A stretch of 64,000 bases of DNA from Bradyrhizobium sp. 200 (GCF_023100945.1 NZ_CP064689.1:4756001-4820000), one strand, 5' to 3'; shown: positions 25,627-34,511, numbered from the stretch's first letter. Numbers and translations are program-made. The notes: generated by a model not told the origin, from the letters alone.

Positions 25627-26577
25627 TCAGGCGGCCGCGAGCGACCGGCTGGCAAACTCGCTTGCTTTCAGCCGGCTGACCAGAACAGACAGTTCCTCGA
25701 CTTCCCCTGATGTCAGGTCGGTTAGCGGCGACCGCACCGGACCGGAATCGCGGCCGATCACCTTCATCCCGGCCTTGATCATCGACACGGCGTAACCGCG
25801 CTTGCGGTTGCGGATCGCGAGCAGCGGCATGATGAAGTCGCGCAGGCCTGCCTGGACGGTCTCGCGGTCGCGCCGCCGCACCGCCGCGTAGAATTTGGTC
25901 GAGAACTCCGGGACGAAGTTGAACACGGCGGAGGAATACGTCGTCACGCCCATTTCGAGATAGGGCAGCGCGAAGGTCTCCGCGGTGGGCAATCCGCCGA
26001 TATAGGTCAGGCGGTCGCCCATGCGCAGATGGATGCGCGTCATCTGTTCGATGTCGCCGACACCGTCCTTGAAGCCGACAAGGTTCGGGCAGCGTTCGCA
26101 AAGTTTTGCGATCGTGTCCTCGGTGAGGATGGCGTTGTCGCGGTTGTAGACGATGACGCCGAGGCTGGTCGCCTTGCATACCGCCTCGACATGATCAGCT
26201 AGTCCCGCCTGCTCGGAGAACACCAGATAGGGCGGCAGCAGCAGGATGCCGTCGGCACCGGCGCGCGCGACGGCGCCAGCAAGTTCGATCGCCATCGCCG
26301 TGCCGTAGCCGACGCCGGCCAGCACCGGCATGCGGCCAGCGGTCTGCTGCACGGCAGTGGTCACGACGTCGACGACTTCCGCCGGCGTCAGCGAGAAGAA
26401 TTCGCCGGTGCCGCCGGCGGCGAACAGACCGGCCACTTCATGGCCGCACAGCCAGTCGAGATTGGAGCGATAGCGCGCGGCGTCGAATTTGTCGGATGCG
26501 TCGAACGGCGTAACGGGAAACGACAGCAGCCCATTGCCGATCGTCAGCGCCATCTCCTTCGGGGTCATTCTGCTCAT
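25627..26577 (-). CDS. kdgD: 5-dehydro-4-deoxyglucarate dehydratase
   Basis: A 316-residue DHDPS/NAL-superfamily enzyme with the Schiff-base Lys in [11 protein letters not shown] and the catalytic Tyr in VIVYNRDNA. The [18 protein letters not shown] block carries the pyruvate-binding region with G-T-G-E. KdgD removes water and CO2 from 5-keto-4-deoxyglucarate to give 2-oxoglutarate semialdehyde. Start ATG at 26577 ([14 protein letters not shown]) follows a GAGG Shine-Dalgarno. It is downstream of the LysR gene and probably controlled by it. Confidence 0.88.
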   Translation of the reverse strand: MSRMTPKEMALTIGNGLLSFPVTPFDASDKFDAARYRSNLDWLCGHEVAGLFAAGGTGEFFSLTPAEVVDVVTTAVQQTAGRMPVLAGVGYGTAMAIELAGAVARAGADGILLLPPYLVFSEQAGLADHVEAVCKATSLGVIVYNRDNAILTEDTIAKLCERCPNLVGFKDGVGDIEQMTRIHLRMGDRLTYIGGLPTAETFALPYLEMGVTTYSSAVFNFVPEFSTKFYAAVRRRDRETVQAGLRDFIMPLLAIRNRKRGYAVSMIKAGMKVIGRDSGPVRSPLTDLTSGEVEELSVLVSRLKASEFASRSLAAA

Positions 26578-26604
26578 CGTGGCGGTCCTCACTGTGGAAG
26601 CCAC

Positions 26605-26669
26605 TGGATTAGACCGGGCTTGATGCCGCGGGAGACCAATTGCTGGATCGAATGATCCATTGATTGGAT
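26605..26669. promoter_or_regulatory. Inverted repeats and T-N11-A site upstream of kdgD
   Basis: Between lysR and kdgD lie TGGATC-GAAT-GATCCA (26644-26659, perfect) and the overlapping ATCCA-TTGAT-TGGAT (26655-26669). A further half-site TGGAT lies at 26605-26609. The second repeat contains TCCATTGATTGGA (26656-26668), a T-N11-A LysR box. Similar half-sites occur upstream of tctC, consistent with one LysR regulator controlling both. Confidence 0.5.
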
Positions 26670-26672
26670 GGC

Positions 26673-27563
26673 TCAGGCGCCCACGAGGTTGCGGGCGATC
26701 GCCGCGATCACCGGCAACAGCGGATTGTCATTGTCGTCCCGCCAGACGAAGTAGAGTTCGGCCGCGCGTTGCTGCGGATCGGCCAGCGGCCGCAGCGCGA
26801 CGCCGCTGAACTGCAGATTCTCAGCCGCTTCCGGCACCAGTGCGACGCCGACGCCGGAATGCACGATGGCCAGGATCGAATGGATCTGCGCGAGGTGCTG
26901 GACATAGATCGGCGCCAGTGCGGCGCGCGAAAACAGCTCCACCAGAAGGTCGTGGAAGTAACGGGCCTCATAGGGCGCGTACATGATGAAGGGTTCGGCC
27001 GCGAGGTCCGAGAGGCCGATAGTCGCGGCCCGGGCCAGCCTGTGCCCGGCCGGCACGGCCGCGATCATCGGTTCGGCCTTCACCCGGAAGAATTGCAGAC
27101 CGGTCCGCGGGATCGGCGGCCGCAACAGGCCGACATCGATTTCGCCGGCGCCAAGCTGCTTGAGCTGGTCGCCGCTGACCATCTCCTTGAGGATCAATTC
27201 GACATCCGGCAGTTGCTGGCGACAGGCCGCCACCAGTTCGGGCACATAACTATAGGACGACGCGGCGGTGAAGCCGATATTGACCGAGCCGGCCTTGCCC
27301 TCGGCGACGCGCCTTGCCAGCAAGGCCGCGCTCTCCGTGAGCTTCAAGATCAGCCGCGCCTCGGTCAGGAAGCTTTGGCCGGCCGGCGTCAGCCTGACCA
27401 GGCGATTGCCGCGCTGAAGCAGCTTTACACCCAGTATCCGTTCGAGAATCTGGATCTGCCGGCTGAGCGGCGGCTGCGTCATGTTCAATCGGGCAGCGGC
27501 GCGGCCGAAATGCAGTTCCTCCGCCACGGCCACGAAACAGCGCACCTGGCTCAGTTCGAACAT
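26673..27563 (-). CDS. LysR family transcriptional regulator
   Basis: A 296-residue LysR protein: winged helix-turn-helix at residues 1-60 ([20 protein letters not shown]) and a C-terminal periplasmic-binding-protein-like effector domain of the CynR/BenM type ([18 protein letters not shown]). It is divergent from tctC and is followed by kdgD on its own strand, the classical place for the pathway regulator. The effector is probably a sugar-acid intermediate. Confidence 0.92.
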   Translation of the reverse strand: MFELSQVRCFVAVAEELHFGRAAARLNMTQPPLSRQIQILERILGVKLLQRGNRLVRLTPAGQSFLTEARLILKLTESAALLARRVAEGKAGSVNIGFTAASSYSYVPELVAACRQQLPDVELILKEMVSGDQLKQLGAGEIDVGLLRPPIPRTGLQFFRVKAEPMIAAVPAGHRLARAATIGLSDLAAEPFIMYAPYEARYFHDLLVELFSRAALAPIYVQHLAQIHSILAIVHSGVGVALVPEAAENLQFSGVALRPLADPQQRAAELYFVWRDDNDNPLLPVIAAIARNLVGA

Positions 27564-27634
27564 ACCACTCCCTCTTTCTCACTCAACCGCACCGACGGTT
27601 TCCCCCTGGCTAGCCTAGCGCATCCGGCGACTTG

Positions 27635-27682
27635 ATCCAAAATTGGTATCGGACCATCCTCATTCTGGTTCGCTATTGGATC
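27635..27682. promoter_or_regulatory. LysR-box candidates in the lysR-tctC intergenic region
   Basis: ATCCAAAATTGGTAT (27635-27649) is an interrupted dyad containing TCCAAAATTGGTA, a T-N11-A LysR box. A second half-site, ATTGGATC, is at 27675-27682. The same ATCCAA/TTGGAT half-sites appear upstream of kdgD. The sites are 72-139 bases from the lysR and tctC starts, compatible with divergent control. Confidence 0.5.
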
Positions 27683-27773
27683 GATCATCGCTTATCGTGC
27701 CACCAGCGCGGCCAAAGACCGCGATGCGCGACGCCGCAGAGCGCTTGCGCAATTTCGACCGGAGGAAGAACAA

Positions 27774-28757
27774 ATGTTTCCACGTTTCGGGCGCCGCGCC
27801 GCCCTTGCCGCCGCCGCAGCCATCCTGTTCAGCCAACTGCCCGGCGCCGCATACGCCCAAAACTTCGAGCGCCCGGTGCGCATCATCGTGCCATTCGCGC
27901 CTGGCGGTACCTCCGACATTCTGGCGCGGCTGATCAGCCCGAAATTGTCGGCGGCGATAGGCCAGAGCGTGGTAATCGAGAACAAGCCCGGCGCGTCCGG
28001 CAATCTCGGCGCCGACGCCGTCGCCAAGGCAACGCCCGACGGTACGACGTTGCTGCTGACGGACCTCGGTTCGCTCACGACGGCGCCCAGCCTGTTTTCG
28101 AACCTGACCTATAATCTCGAGAAGGACCTCGCCCCCGTCACGATGGTGATGTTCGGTCCCTATGTGCTGGCCGTACATGAATCGATTCCGGTCAAAACGC
28201 CGGCGGAACTGATCGCCTATGCGAAGGCCAATCCCGGCAAACTCGCCGTCGCCAATTCCGGCGTTGGCGGCGCCAATCACATCACCGCCGTGGTGATGCA
28301 GAAGGAACTCGGCATCCAGTTCAAGCATGTGCCCTACAAGGGCGGCGCTGCGGCGACGCGCGCCGTGGTCGCGGGCGAGAGCGGCGCCCTCATCAATGGC
28401 GCGTCGGCAACACTTCCTTTCGTGACCAACAAGCAACTGATCGGCCTCGCGGTGACCGGCGAGCACCGCGTCCCCTCTGCTCCCGATCTGCCGACCTTCA
28501 AGGAAGCCAAGCTGCCTGGCGGCGAATTCGGCACTTGGCAGGGCATCGTCGTGGCCAGTGGTACGCCACCGGCAGTCATTGCACGACTCAATGCCGAGAT
28601 CGGCAAGATTCTGGAGACACCTGAACTCAAAGCCAAGATCGCCGAACAGGGCGGCGAAGTCCGCGCCGGCACCCCGGATGCGATGGCGACCTGGCTGAAG
28701 GACTCAACCAAGCGCTGGGGCGACATCATCCGCGAAGCCGGCATCAAGGGCGAATGA
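27774..28757 (+). CDS. tctC: TctC-type (Bug family) substrate-binding protein
   Basis: A 327-residue periplasmic protein with signal peptide (MFPRFGRRAALAAAAAILFS, cut near AYAQ-NF). The family core follows: RPVRIIVPFAPGGTSDILAR, the PGASGNLGADAVAKATPDG loop and the VPYKGGAAATRA loop. Bug proteins bind carboxylates and deliver them to the TctAB membrane carrier. In this context the ligand is probably a sugar acid. It begins the tctCBA operon. Confidence 0.92.
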   Translation: MFPRFGRRAALAAAAAILFSQLPGAAYAQNFERPVRIIVPFAPGGTSDILARLISPKLSAAIGQSVVIENKPGASGNLGADAVAKATPDGTTLLLTDLGSLTTAPSLFSNLTYNLEKDLAPVTMVMFGPYVLAVHESIPVKTPAELIAYAKANPGKLAVANSGVGGANHITAVVMQKELGIQFKHVPYKGGAAATRAVVAGESGALINGASATLPFVTNKQLIGLAVTGEHRVPSAPDLPTFKEAKLPGGEFGTWQGIVVASGTPPAVIARLNAEIGKILETPELKAKIAEQGGEVRAGTPDAMATWLKDSTKRWGDIIREAGIKGE

Positions 28758-28788
28758 CCGGATCGAAACGTCCGATGCGAGGCTTGCG

Positions 28789-29247
28789 ATGAACGCCCGC
28801 CGAACGGACTGGCAGGACCTGCTCTTCGGGCTGTTCCTGATCGCTGTCGCCGGCATCGCGCTGGCGGCAACGCGCACCTTGTCGGGCGGCCATGCCGCCG
28901 ACATGGGGCCGGGCTACATGCCGCGGGCGATCTCCATCATGCTGCTGGCCTTCGGACTCTGGTTCAGCATCCGCGGGCTACGTCGGCCGTTCGTCGGGAT
29001 CGCGCCGGTCCGGCTGCAGCCCCTGCTCGCGATCACGGCGTCAGTTGCCGTGTTCGCGCTGTCAGCCACGCGCTTCGGCCTTGCGCTGTCGTCGTTCGCC
29101 GCGATCCTGATCGCAAGCCTCGCGACGCGGGAAGCGCGGCCGGTCGAAACCTTACTCTTCGCACTGGGACTCTCGGCGGCGGCGGTGCTGCTCTTTGTCA
29201 AGGCGCTGGCCTTGCCGGTGCCGATCTGGCCCGGAGCATGGTTCTGA
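28789..29247 (+). CDS. tctB: Small subunit of tripartite tricarboxylate transporter
   Basis: A 152-residue protein with four hydrophobic helices, starting MNARRTDWQDLLFGLFLIAV, with the TctB features ADMGPGYMPRAISIMLLAFG. It works with TctA as the membrane half of the transporter. It follows tctC by 31 bases, and its stop abuts the tctA start with only one base between. Confidence 0.88.
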   Translation: MNARRTDWQDLLFGLFLIAVAGIALAATRTLSGGHAADMGPGYMPRAISIMLLAFGLWFSIRGLRRPFVGIAPVRLQPLLAITASVAVFALSATRFGLALSSFAAILIASLATREARPVETLLFALGLSAAAVLLFVKALALPVPIWPGAWF

Positions 29248-29248
29248 C

Positions 29249-30748
29249 ATGGAGCTTTTCGACAATCTGCTGATGGGGCTGACGACCGCCCTGCAGCTCA
29301 ACAATTTGCTGTTCTGCCTGATCGGCGTCGTCATCGGTACAGCAATCGGCGTGCTGCCCGGCATCGGACCGATCCCGGCAATCGCGCTGCTGCTGCCCTT
29401 CACCTTCGGCCTGTCGCCGCCCTCCGCCATGATCATGCTGGCCGGCATCTTCTACGGCGCACAGTATGGCGGCTCGACCACGGCGATCCTGGTCAACGTG
29501 CCCGGCGAAACCTCCTCGGTCGTCACCTGCCTCGACGGCCACGAGATGGCCAAGCAGGGCAAGGCCGGGACGGCGCTTGCAATCGCCGCGATCGCCTCGT
29601 TCTTTGCCGGCACCGTCGCGACGGTGGTGATCGCTGTACTCAGCCTGCCGCTGGCCGCGCTGGCGCTGAAATTCACCGCGGTCGAATATTTCAGCCTGCT
29701 CGTGCTCGGGCTGATCGCGGCCGTCGTGCTCGCCCACGGCTCCGTCGCCAAGTCGCTTGCAATGGTGCTGCTAGGCATCCTGCTCGGCCTCGTCGGCATC
29801 GATGTCAATTCGGGCGCGCCGCGCATGACTTTCGGAATCCCCGAGATCTCCGACGGGCTCGATTTCGTGCCGGTCGCGATGGGCATGTTCGGCCTCGGCG
29901 AGATCATCGCCAATCTCGAACGTCCGGCGATGATGCGCGTCGTCAGCCAGTCGATCCGCAGCCTGATCCCGAGCGGCGCCGACCTTCGCGCCGCCTTCCC
30001 GGCGATGGTCCGCGGCACCGCATTGGGTTCCGTCCTCGGCGTGTTGCCGGGCGGCGGCGCGGCGCTGCCACCCTTCTCCTCCTATGCGCTGGAGAAGAAA
30101 CTCGCCCGCGATCCCTCCCGTTTCGGCAAGGGCGCGATCGAAGGCGTCGCCGGACCGGAGGCCGCCAACAATGCCGGCGCGCAGACCAGCTTCATCCCGC
30201 TGCTGACGCTCGGCATCCCCGCCAATGCCCTGATGGCGCTGATGATCGGCGCGCTGATGATGCAGGGCATCCAGCCCGGCCCGCAGATCATGCGCGAGCA
30301 GCCGCAGCTCGTCTGGGGCGTCATCGCCAGCATGTGGGTCGGAAACCTGATGCTGATCATCATCAACCTGCCCTTGATCGGCGTGTGGGTCTCGATGCTG
30401 AAGATTCCCTACCGGCTGCTGTTTCCGGCGATCGTGCTGTTCTGCTGCATCGGCACCTTCGGCCTCGCCAACAATCTGTTCAACGTCTGGCTGATGCTCG
30501 GCTGCGCGCTGATCGGATATTTCTTCATCAAGGTCGGCGTCGAGCCGGCACCGCTGCTGCTCGGCCTCGTGCTCGGGCCACAGCTCGAGGAAAATTTCCG
30601 GCGCGCGATGCTGCTGGCGGACGGCGATTTCTCGGTCTTTCTGCGCCGCCCCATCAGCGCCACGCTGCTCGCTCTCGTCGCGGTGCTGTTTCTGCTGATG
30701 GTATTCCCGGCGATCCGTCGCAGCCGCCGGGAGGCACTGGCCGAGTGA
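29249..30748 (+). CDS. tctA: Large subunit of tripartite tricarboxylate transporter
   Basis: A 499-residue protein with about twelve transmembrane helices. The signature motifs are GVLPGIGPIPAIALLLPFT, YGAQYGGSTTAILVNVPGE and GVLPGGGAALPPFSSYALEK. TctA is the sodium- or proton-coupled pore. The start at 29249 (MELFDNLLMGLTTALQLNN) was chosen because an upstream start would overlap tctB. It is the last gene of the operon. Confidence 0.92.
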   Translation: MELFDNLLMGLTTALQLNNLLFCLIGVVIGTAIGVLPGIGPIPAIALLLPFTFGLSPPSAMIMLAGIFYGAQYGGSTTAILVNVPGETSSVVTCLDGHEMAKQGKAGTALAIAAIASFFAGTVATVVIAVLSLPLAALALKFTAVEYFSLLVLGLIAAVVLAHGSVAKSLAMVLLGILLGLVGIDVNSGAPRMTFGIPEISDGLDFVPVAMGMFGLGEIIANLERPAMMRVVSQSIRSLIPSGADLRAAFPAMVRGTALGSVLGVLPGGGAALPPFSSYALEKKLARDPSRFGKGAIEGVAGPEAANNAGAQTSFIPLLTLGIPANALMALMIGALMMQGIQPGPQIMREQPQLVWGVIASMWVGNLMLIIINLPLIGVWVSMLKIPYRLLFPAIVLFCCIGTFGLANNLFNVWLMLGCALIGYFFIKVGVEPAPLLLGLVLGPQLEENFRRAMLLADGDFSVFLRRPISATLLALVAVLFLLMVFPAIRRSRREALAE

Positions 30749-30760
30749 GCGCGGCCTTAG

Positions 30761-31075
30761 TTAGCGTGGTGCCGGAAGCAGTCTGAGGCCACCGCGCACC
30801 ACGCCTGCGCGGCTCGCGATCAGCTTCAGCCACGGCGCCAAATGGAAGGTGCTCATCAGCAAATACATCGGGACCATTCCGCCGAGCGGTGACGCACCCG
30901 CGGTCGAACACAACGCATCCGCCGATCCAAGGACGCCGGTAAGCAGCGCCATGGTCGCGAAGGTCGGCGCGGCCGCGAGATAAAGCCCGTTGGCCGCCTT
31001 ACGCGCGGCGGCGCTCCAGCGGATCGCGCTGCGTTCGGATCCGCTGGAGCAGCTCTGGCTACAGTCTTGGCTCAT
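30761..31075 (-). CDS. Small two-helix membrane protein coupled to DUF899 gene
   Basis: A 104-residue protein that starts with an ATGA overlap on the stop codon of the DUF899 gene, good evidence for real translation. The N-terminus is Cys/Ser-rich (MSQDCSQSCSSGSERSAIRW). Two hydrophobic stretches follow (ANGLYLAAAPTFATMALLTG and LGGMVPMYLLMSTFHLAPW). No family is recognised. It is the last gene of the ArsR-SRPBCC-DUF899 operon. Confidence 0.65.
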   Translation of the reverse strand: MSQDCSQSCSSGSERSAIRWSAAARKAANGLYLAAAPTFATMALLTGVLGSADALCSTAGASPLGGMVPMYLLMSTFHLAPWLKLIASRAGVVRGGLRLLPAPR

Positions 31076-31821
31076 GGCTTCGCGCTAGCGGACTGCTTGC
31101 GAAATGCGGCCTCGCCGGCGTCCGACACCTCGACCCACCTCTTGTCGGGTGCTGCGCCTTCGACGTAGCTGTCGTGCCAGTTCCACCACTTGTAGGTCGG
31201 GGTCTGCGGATAGCCCTCGGGAGAATCCTCCCACTCCTCCTGGCGGCCGAGCGGCGTGATGTCGAGATAATTCCAGGTGCCGCCCATCTGCTCGTCGCCG
31301 CGGTTGTTGATGAAGTAGGTGCGGTAAATCTTGTCACCGTCGCGGAAGAACACGTTGGTGCCGTGCCACTCGCCCACACCGAAATCGGCGTCGAAGCTGT
31401 CCGTGATGGTGACCCAGGGTATCAGCTCCCATCCCATGCGCGCCTTCTGGCGCACGATGTCCGCCTGCGGGGCGCGCGAGGCGAACACCAGCGTGGTGTC
31501 CCGGGCGTTGAGATGGGCGACATGGGCGACCTGGTCGGCCACCATCGAGCAGCCGCGGCAGGCATGGTCGGGCCAGCCGAACACGCCGGGCTCGTAGAAG
31601 GCGCGGTAGACGATGAGCTGATGGCGGCCCTCGAACAGATCGCGCAAGCTCGCTTTGCCTTTGGGCCCCTCGAACTTGTACTCCTTCTCCACGGCCAGCC
31701 ACGGCATCCGCCGACGCTCGGCGGCCATGGCGTCACGGGCGTGGGTCAACTCCTTTTCCTTCACCAGCAACTTCTGGCGTGCAGCTTCCCATTCCTGTGC
31801 TGAAACGACGTTGGTCTGCAT
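31072..31821 (-). CDS. DUF899 family thioredoxin-like protein
   Basis: A 249-residue protein starting MQTNVVSAQEWEAARQKLLV with the family motifs KELTHARDAMAAERRRMPW, GWPDHACRGCSMVADQVAH (the CxxC is Cys-Arg-Gly-Cys) and YRTYFINNRGDEQMGGTW. DUF899 proteins are thioredoxin-fold and often travel with ArsR and SRPBCC genes; the reaction is not known. It lies 49 bases after the SRPBCC gene. Confidence 0.9.
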   Translation of the reverse strand: MQTNVVSAQEWEAARQKLLVKEKELTHARDAMAAERRRMPWLAVEKEYKFEGPKGKASLRDLFEGRHQLIVYRAFYEPGVFGWPDHACRGCSMVADQVAHVAHLNARDTTLVFASRAPQADIVRQKARMGWELIPWVTITDSFDADFGVGEWHGTNVFFRDGDKIYRTYFINNRGDEQMGGTWNYLDITPLGRQEEWEDSPEGYPQTPTYKWWNWHDSYVEGAAPDKRWVEVSDAGEAAFRKQSASAKP

Positions 31822-31870
31822 AGCTAACCTCCTGTTTGTTGAGTTGGTTGTTGCTTACGGCTCGATCCAT

Positions 31871-32404
31871 TCAGGATGGCAGCCGGCGGTCGTATTCCTG
31901 CTGCAGGCGGGCCCAGCCGTCCCAGAATGGCGCCGGTTCCTTGTCGCTGGCGCGGGCGACCAGGACATCGAGATGCATGTGCCAGCCGGCGCTGACCTTG
32001 AGCATGGTCGAGCGATCGGGCAGACGCCGATGGATCACGGTGAGCAGCACGCCCGTACCCTTCGGCTCCAGTTCGAACGTGACGTCGCCGCTGTTGTTCC
32101 AGGCGATGGAGAGCTTGCGGAGCGGAACGAGTTCGGTGATCCGGCTTTGCATCCGGTGCTCCTCGGGGAAGCCGTCCGGCCGCTTGCCGGGGGGATCGTT
32201 GAGCTCGTCGTTGCGCCAGACGAATTCGACGGGCGCACCAACCTTCATTTCCATCGCGCCCGCTGCGAGCCATTTGCGGCGCAGCTCGCTATCGGTGAGA
32301 TAGGCCCAGATGCGTTCGATCGGACCGGGCAGAAGCCTTTGGATCTTGAGCGTGGTCGGCTCGATCAACTCGCCATAGGCATCGGGCTTTGTCGTTGCAT
32401 TCAT
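31871..32404 (-). CDS. SRPBCC (AHSA1-like) ligand-binding protein
   Basis: A 177-residue START-fold protein. The opening (LKIQRLLPGPIERIWAYLTD, then LRRKWLAAGAMEMKVGAPVE) is the AHSA1 family type, with a hydrophobic cavity as its main feature. It starts 3 bases after the arsR stop. ArsR-SRPBCC-DUF899 triplets recur in rhizobia and are regulated by the ArsR member; the ligand is unknown. Confidence 0.88.
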   Translation of the reverse strand: MNATTKPDAYGELIEPTTLKIQRLLPGPIERIWAYLTDSELRRKWLAAGAMEMKVGAPVEFVWRNDELNDPPGKRPDGFPEEHRMQSRITELVPLRKLSIAWNNSGDVTFELEPKGTGVLLTVIHRRLPDRSTMLKVSAGWHMHLDVLVARASDKEPAPFWDGWARLQQEYDRRLPS

Positions 32405-32407
32405 CGT

Positions 32408-32761
32408 CTACTCCTTCACCTGCTTTGCTTTCGCCTCGTCCTCTGCACGCAGCAGGGCTTCCAGCGAGTCGAGTTTTTCGCTCCAGAAACGTTCGTAACG
32501 GCGGAGCCACGCATCGGCTTCGGCGAGCCGCGCCGCCTCGAGGCGGCACAGATGGGTGCGGCCGCGGATCGTGCGCTTCACCAGCCCGGCATTCTCCAGC
32601 ACTCGCACATGTTTCGACGCGCCGGCGAAGCTCATGTGGAATGGCATCGCCAGTTCCCCGATCGTGAGCTCCCGCTCCGTCAGATGACCAAGCATCGCGC
32701 GGCGCGTCGGGTCCGCCAGCGCGTGAAAAACAGCATCGAGATATGTCGAATACTCAACCAT
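32408..32761 (-). CDS. ArsR/SmtB family regulator
   Basis: A 117-residue winged-helix protein. The DNA-binding segment is ADPTRRAMLGHLTERELTIG with the recognition helix near MPFHMSFAGASKHVRVLEN, and the RGRTHLCRLEA wing follows. There are no metal-binding cysteine pairs, so this is a metal-free member, as in many SRPBCC-linked ArsR proteins. It has a near-consensus promoter so close to its ATG that the mRNA is probably leaderless, and two copies of a 19-base operator around that promoter. Confidence 0.92.
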   Translation of the reverse strand: MVEYSTYLDAVFHALADPTRRAMLGHLTERELTIGELAMPFHMSFAGASKHVRVLENAGLVKRTIRGRTHLCRLEAARLAEADAWLRRYERFWSEKLDSLEALLRAEDEAKAKQVKE

Positions 32762-32807
32762 GTGGTTTAGTATAGTCGCGCGGCTTCGATAGTCAACCGA
32801 CTGGTTT
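32750..32807 (-). promoter_or_regulatory. Leaderless promoter flanked by two 19-bp operators for ArsR
   Basis: On the minus strand TTGACT (32791-32796) and TATACT (32769-32774) sit 16 bases apart, a near-consensus sigma-70 promoter. The -10 ends only 8 bases before the ATG at 32761, so transcription should start at or next to it. Two copies of the 19-base motif AAACCA-N3-GGTTGA-N-TAT cover 32789-32807 (overlapping -35) and 32750-32768 (overlapping the start codon), with AACC-N4-GGTT dyads. Their starts are 39 bases apart. Confidence 0.75.
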
Positions 32808-32845
32808 AACGTTTTCGTGATGGATCCGGTTGTTCCAGATTGCGC

Positions 32846-33934
32846 CTAGTCGTCCGGCACGGTGTAAACGGCGCAAGGAGATGCGATGCCGCGCAGCGCA
32901 TGCGTTCCCAGCGGGATCAGTGTCGCGCTTGTCTCAGCGGCAACCGCGCCCGAGATCAGGATCGTGCGGCCGAGCGGCCGGCAGAGTCCTTCGAGCCGGC
33001 TGACCAGATTCACCGCAGGACCAATCGCGGTGAAATCCAGCCGGTCGGCGGCGCCGACATTGCCCCACAGAATTTCGCCAAGGTGCAACGCCACGCCGAA
33101 CGACAGCGGCGGCTGCCCCTGCTCGCGCCGCGTCGTATCGAGATGCGCCATGCCGGCTTTCGCGGAAGCAACCGCGCGCAGCGCAGCGTCGCAGGCTTCG
33201 CGCGGCTTGTCGCCGACTGGGAAGATCGCGAGCACGCCGTCGCCGATGAATTTCAACACCTCGCCGCCAAAGGCGTGGACGGCGCCGCCGATGCAGTCGA
33301 ACCAGCCGCCGAGTGCGGCGATGACGGCCGCGGGCGGCTCGGATTCGGACAGCGCGGTGAAGCCGCGCAGATCGGCATAGAGCAACACCGCCCGAATGGT
33401 CTCGCCGACTTCGCGCCGCAGCGGTCCCGCCAGCACGCGCGCGGCGCTGCGGCGGCCGAGATAGGCCTCAAGCGCAGCCGACAGCGTCGCCCGCGCCGAG
33501 AGTGCGGCGAGCGGCGCTGCGGCAAAGCGGGCGGCCTCGCGCAACCGATTGGCTTCCGCTTCCGTGAAACAGCGCGGTCCGATCCAGCCGAGCACCGGCG
33601 CGCCTTCTGCTGCCGCGCCAACGGCGTCTTCATGCACCACACCACCCGCGAGCGCGGCCAACCAGCTCCGGCCGGCATCGCCGGACGAACTCCCCGCGCC
33701 GCCAAATCCCGCTGGTGCAAATCCCACCGCCTCGATTACTTCGCCGTTGCCGGCCCGCCACAGCCAGGTGCGGCGGGCGATGATCGGGTGCGGCACAGCG
33801 AGCGTCAGCGCCCCGCCGGCGAGCGGCAGGTCGTCCGCGATCAAGCGCGTGCCGAGTTCGGCGAGGAACCGGTCGGCGCCCGGCGAAGCGCCGGCCGCAT
33901 CGACCAGCCATGTTAGCGTCGAACTCAGTTGCAT
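32846..33934 (-). CDS. Class III adenylate/guanylate cyclase
   Basis: A 362-residue soluble protein. The N-terminal half (about 1-180) is a helical or GAF-like region of unknown role. The C-terminal cyclase domain has both metal-binding Asp residues (YADLRGFTALSE and KFIGDGVLAIF), the substrate Lys in GEVLKFIG, and the DRLDFTAIGPAVNLVSRLE helix with the Asn and Arg transition-state residues. It should make cAMP. It resembles the partial cyclase at 63385. No transmembrane segment is visible. Confidence 0.88.
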   Translation of the reverse strand: MQLSSTLTWLVDAAGASPGADRFLAELGTRLIADDLPLAGGALTLAVPHPIIARRTWLWRAGNGEVIEAVGFAPAGFGGAGSSSGDAGRSWLAALAGGVVHEDAVGAAAEGAPVLGWIGPRCFTEAEANRLREAARFAAAPLAALSARATLSAALEAYLGRRSAARVLAGPLRREVGETIRAVLLYADLRGFTALSESEPPAAVIAALGGWFDCIGGAVHAFGGEVLKFIGDGVLAIFPVGDKPREACDAALRAVASAKAGMAHLDTTRREQGQPPLSFGVALHLGEILWGNVGAADRLDFTAIGPAVNLVSRLEGLCRPLGRTILISGAVAAETSATLIPLGTHALRGIASPCAVYTVPDD

Positions 33935-34055
33935 GGGCCGATCATCCGGCAGGGACCATTGATTGTCATCATCGGTACTTGGTAAATCCTCGCACGGGCA
34001 TATGTTCTCGTGCGGGTTGCAATCCCCGCCATGCCAACGACCAGTGAGGTTTTCG

Positions 34056-34511
34056 ATGCCTGAATCATTTGTGGTCCAGCGCGAGACGCAGATCGCCGCA
34101 CCACGCGCCAGCGTGTTTGCCTTCCTGACGGACCCCGAGAAGATCGTGCAATGGATGGGCAGCGAGGCCGTGACGGAGATGCATCCGGGCGGGCTTTACC
34201 TCCTGAAGGGCGTTGGCAGTGCGACGGCGCGCGGCACGTTCCGCGAGGTAGTGCCGGTGCATCGCCTCGCCTACAGTTTTGGCTGGGAAGGAAATGACGA
34301 GGTGCCGCCGGGATCGGGCCTGATCGAGATCGACCTGATCGAACAGGATGGCGGCACGTTACTGCGCATGACCCATAGCGGGCTTCCCAGCGCCGCTCAC
34401 CAGGCGAGCCACGCCAAAGGCTGGATCCATTATATCGGCAGGCTGACCAAGGTCGCCTCCGGCCAGGACCCCGGTCCGGATCGGGGGCCGAACGGCACCC
34501 GCAACGCGTGA
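34056..34511 (+). CDS. SRPBCC (AHSA1-like) protein
   Basis: A 151-residue START-fold protein, MPESFVVQRETQIAAPRASV, with the FLTDPEKIVQWMGSEAVTEM and GWEGNDEVPPGSGLIEIDL segments of the AHSA1 family. It has a GTGAGG Shine-Dalgarno ending 6 bases upstream of the ATG. An in-frame ORF extends upstream to 33963 without family sequence. It is divergent from the cyclase gene. The ligand is unknown. Confidence 0.85.
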   Translation: MPESFVVQRETQIAAPRASVFAFLTDPEKIVQWMGSEAVTEMHPGGLYLLKGVGSATARGTFREVVPVHRLAYSFGWEGNDEVPPGSGLIEIDLIEQDGGTLLRMTHSGLPSAAHQASHAKGWIHYIGRLTKVASGQDPGPDRGPNGTRNA

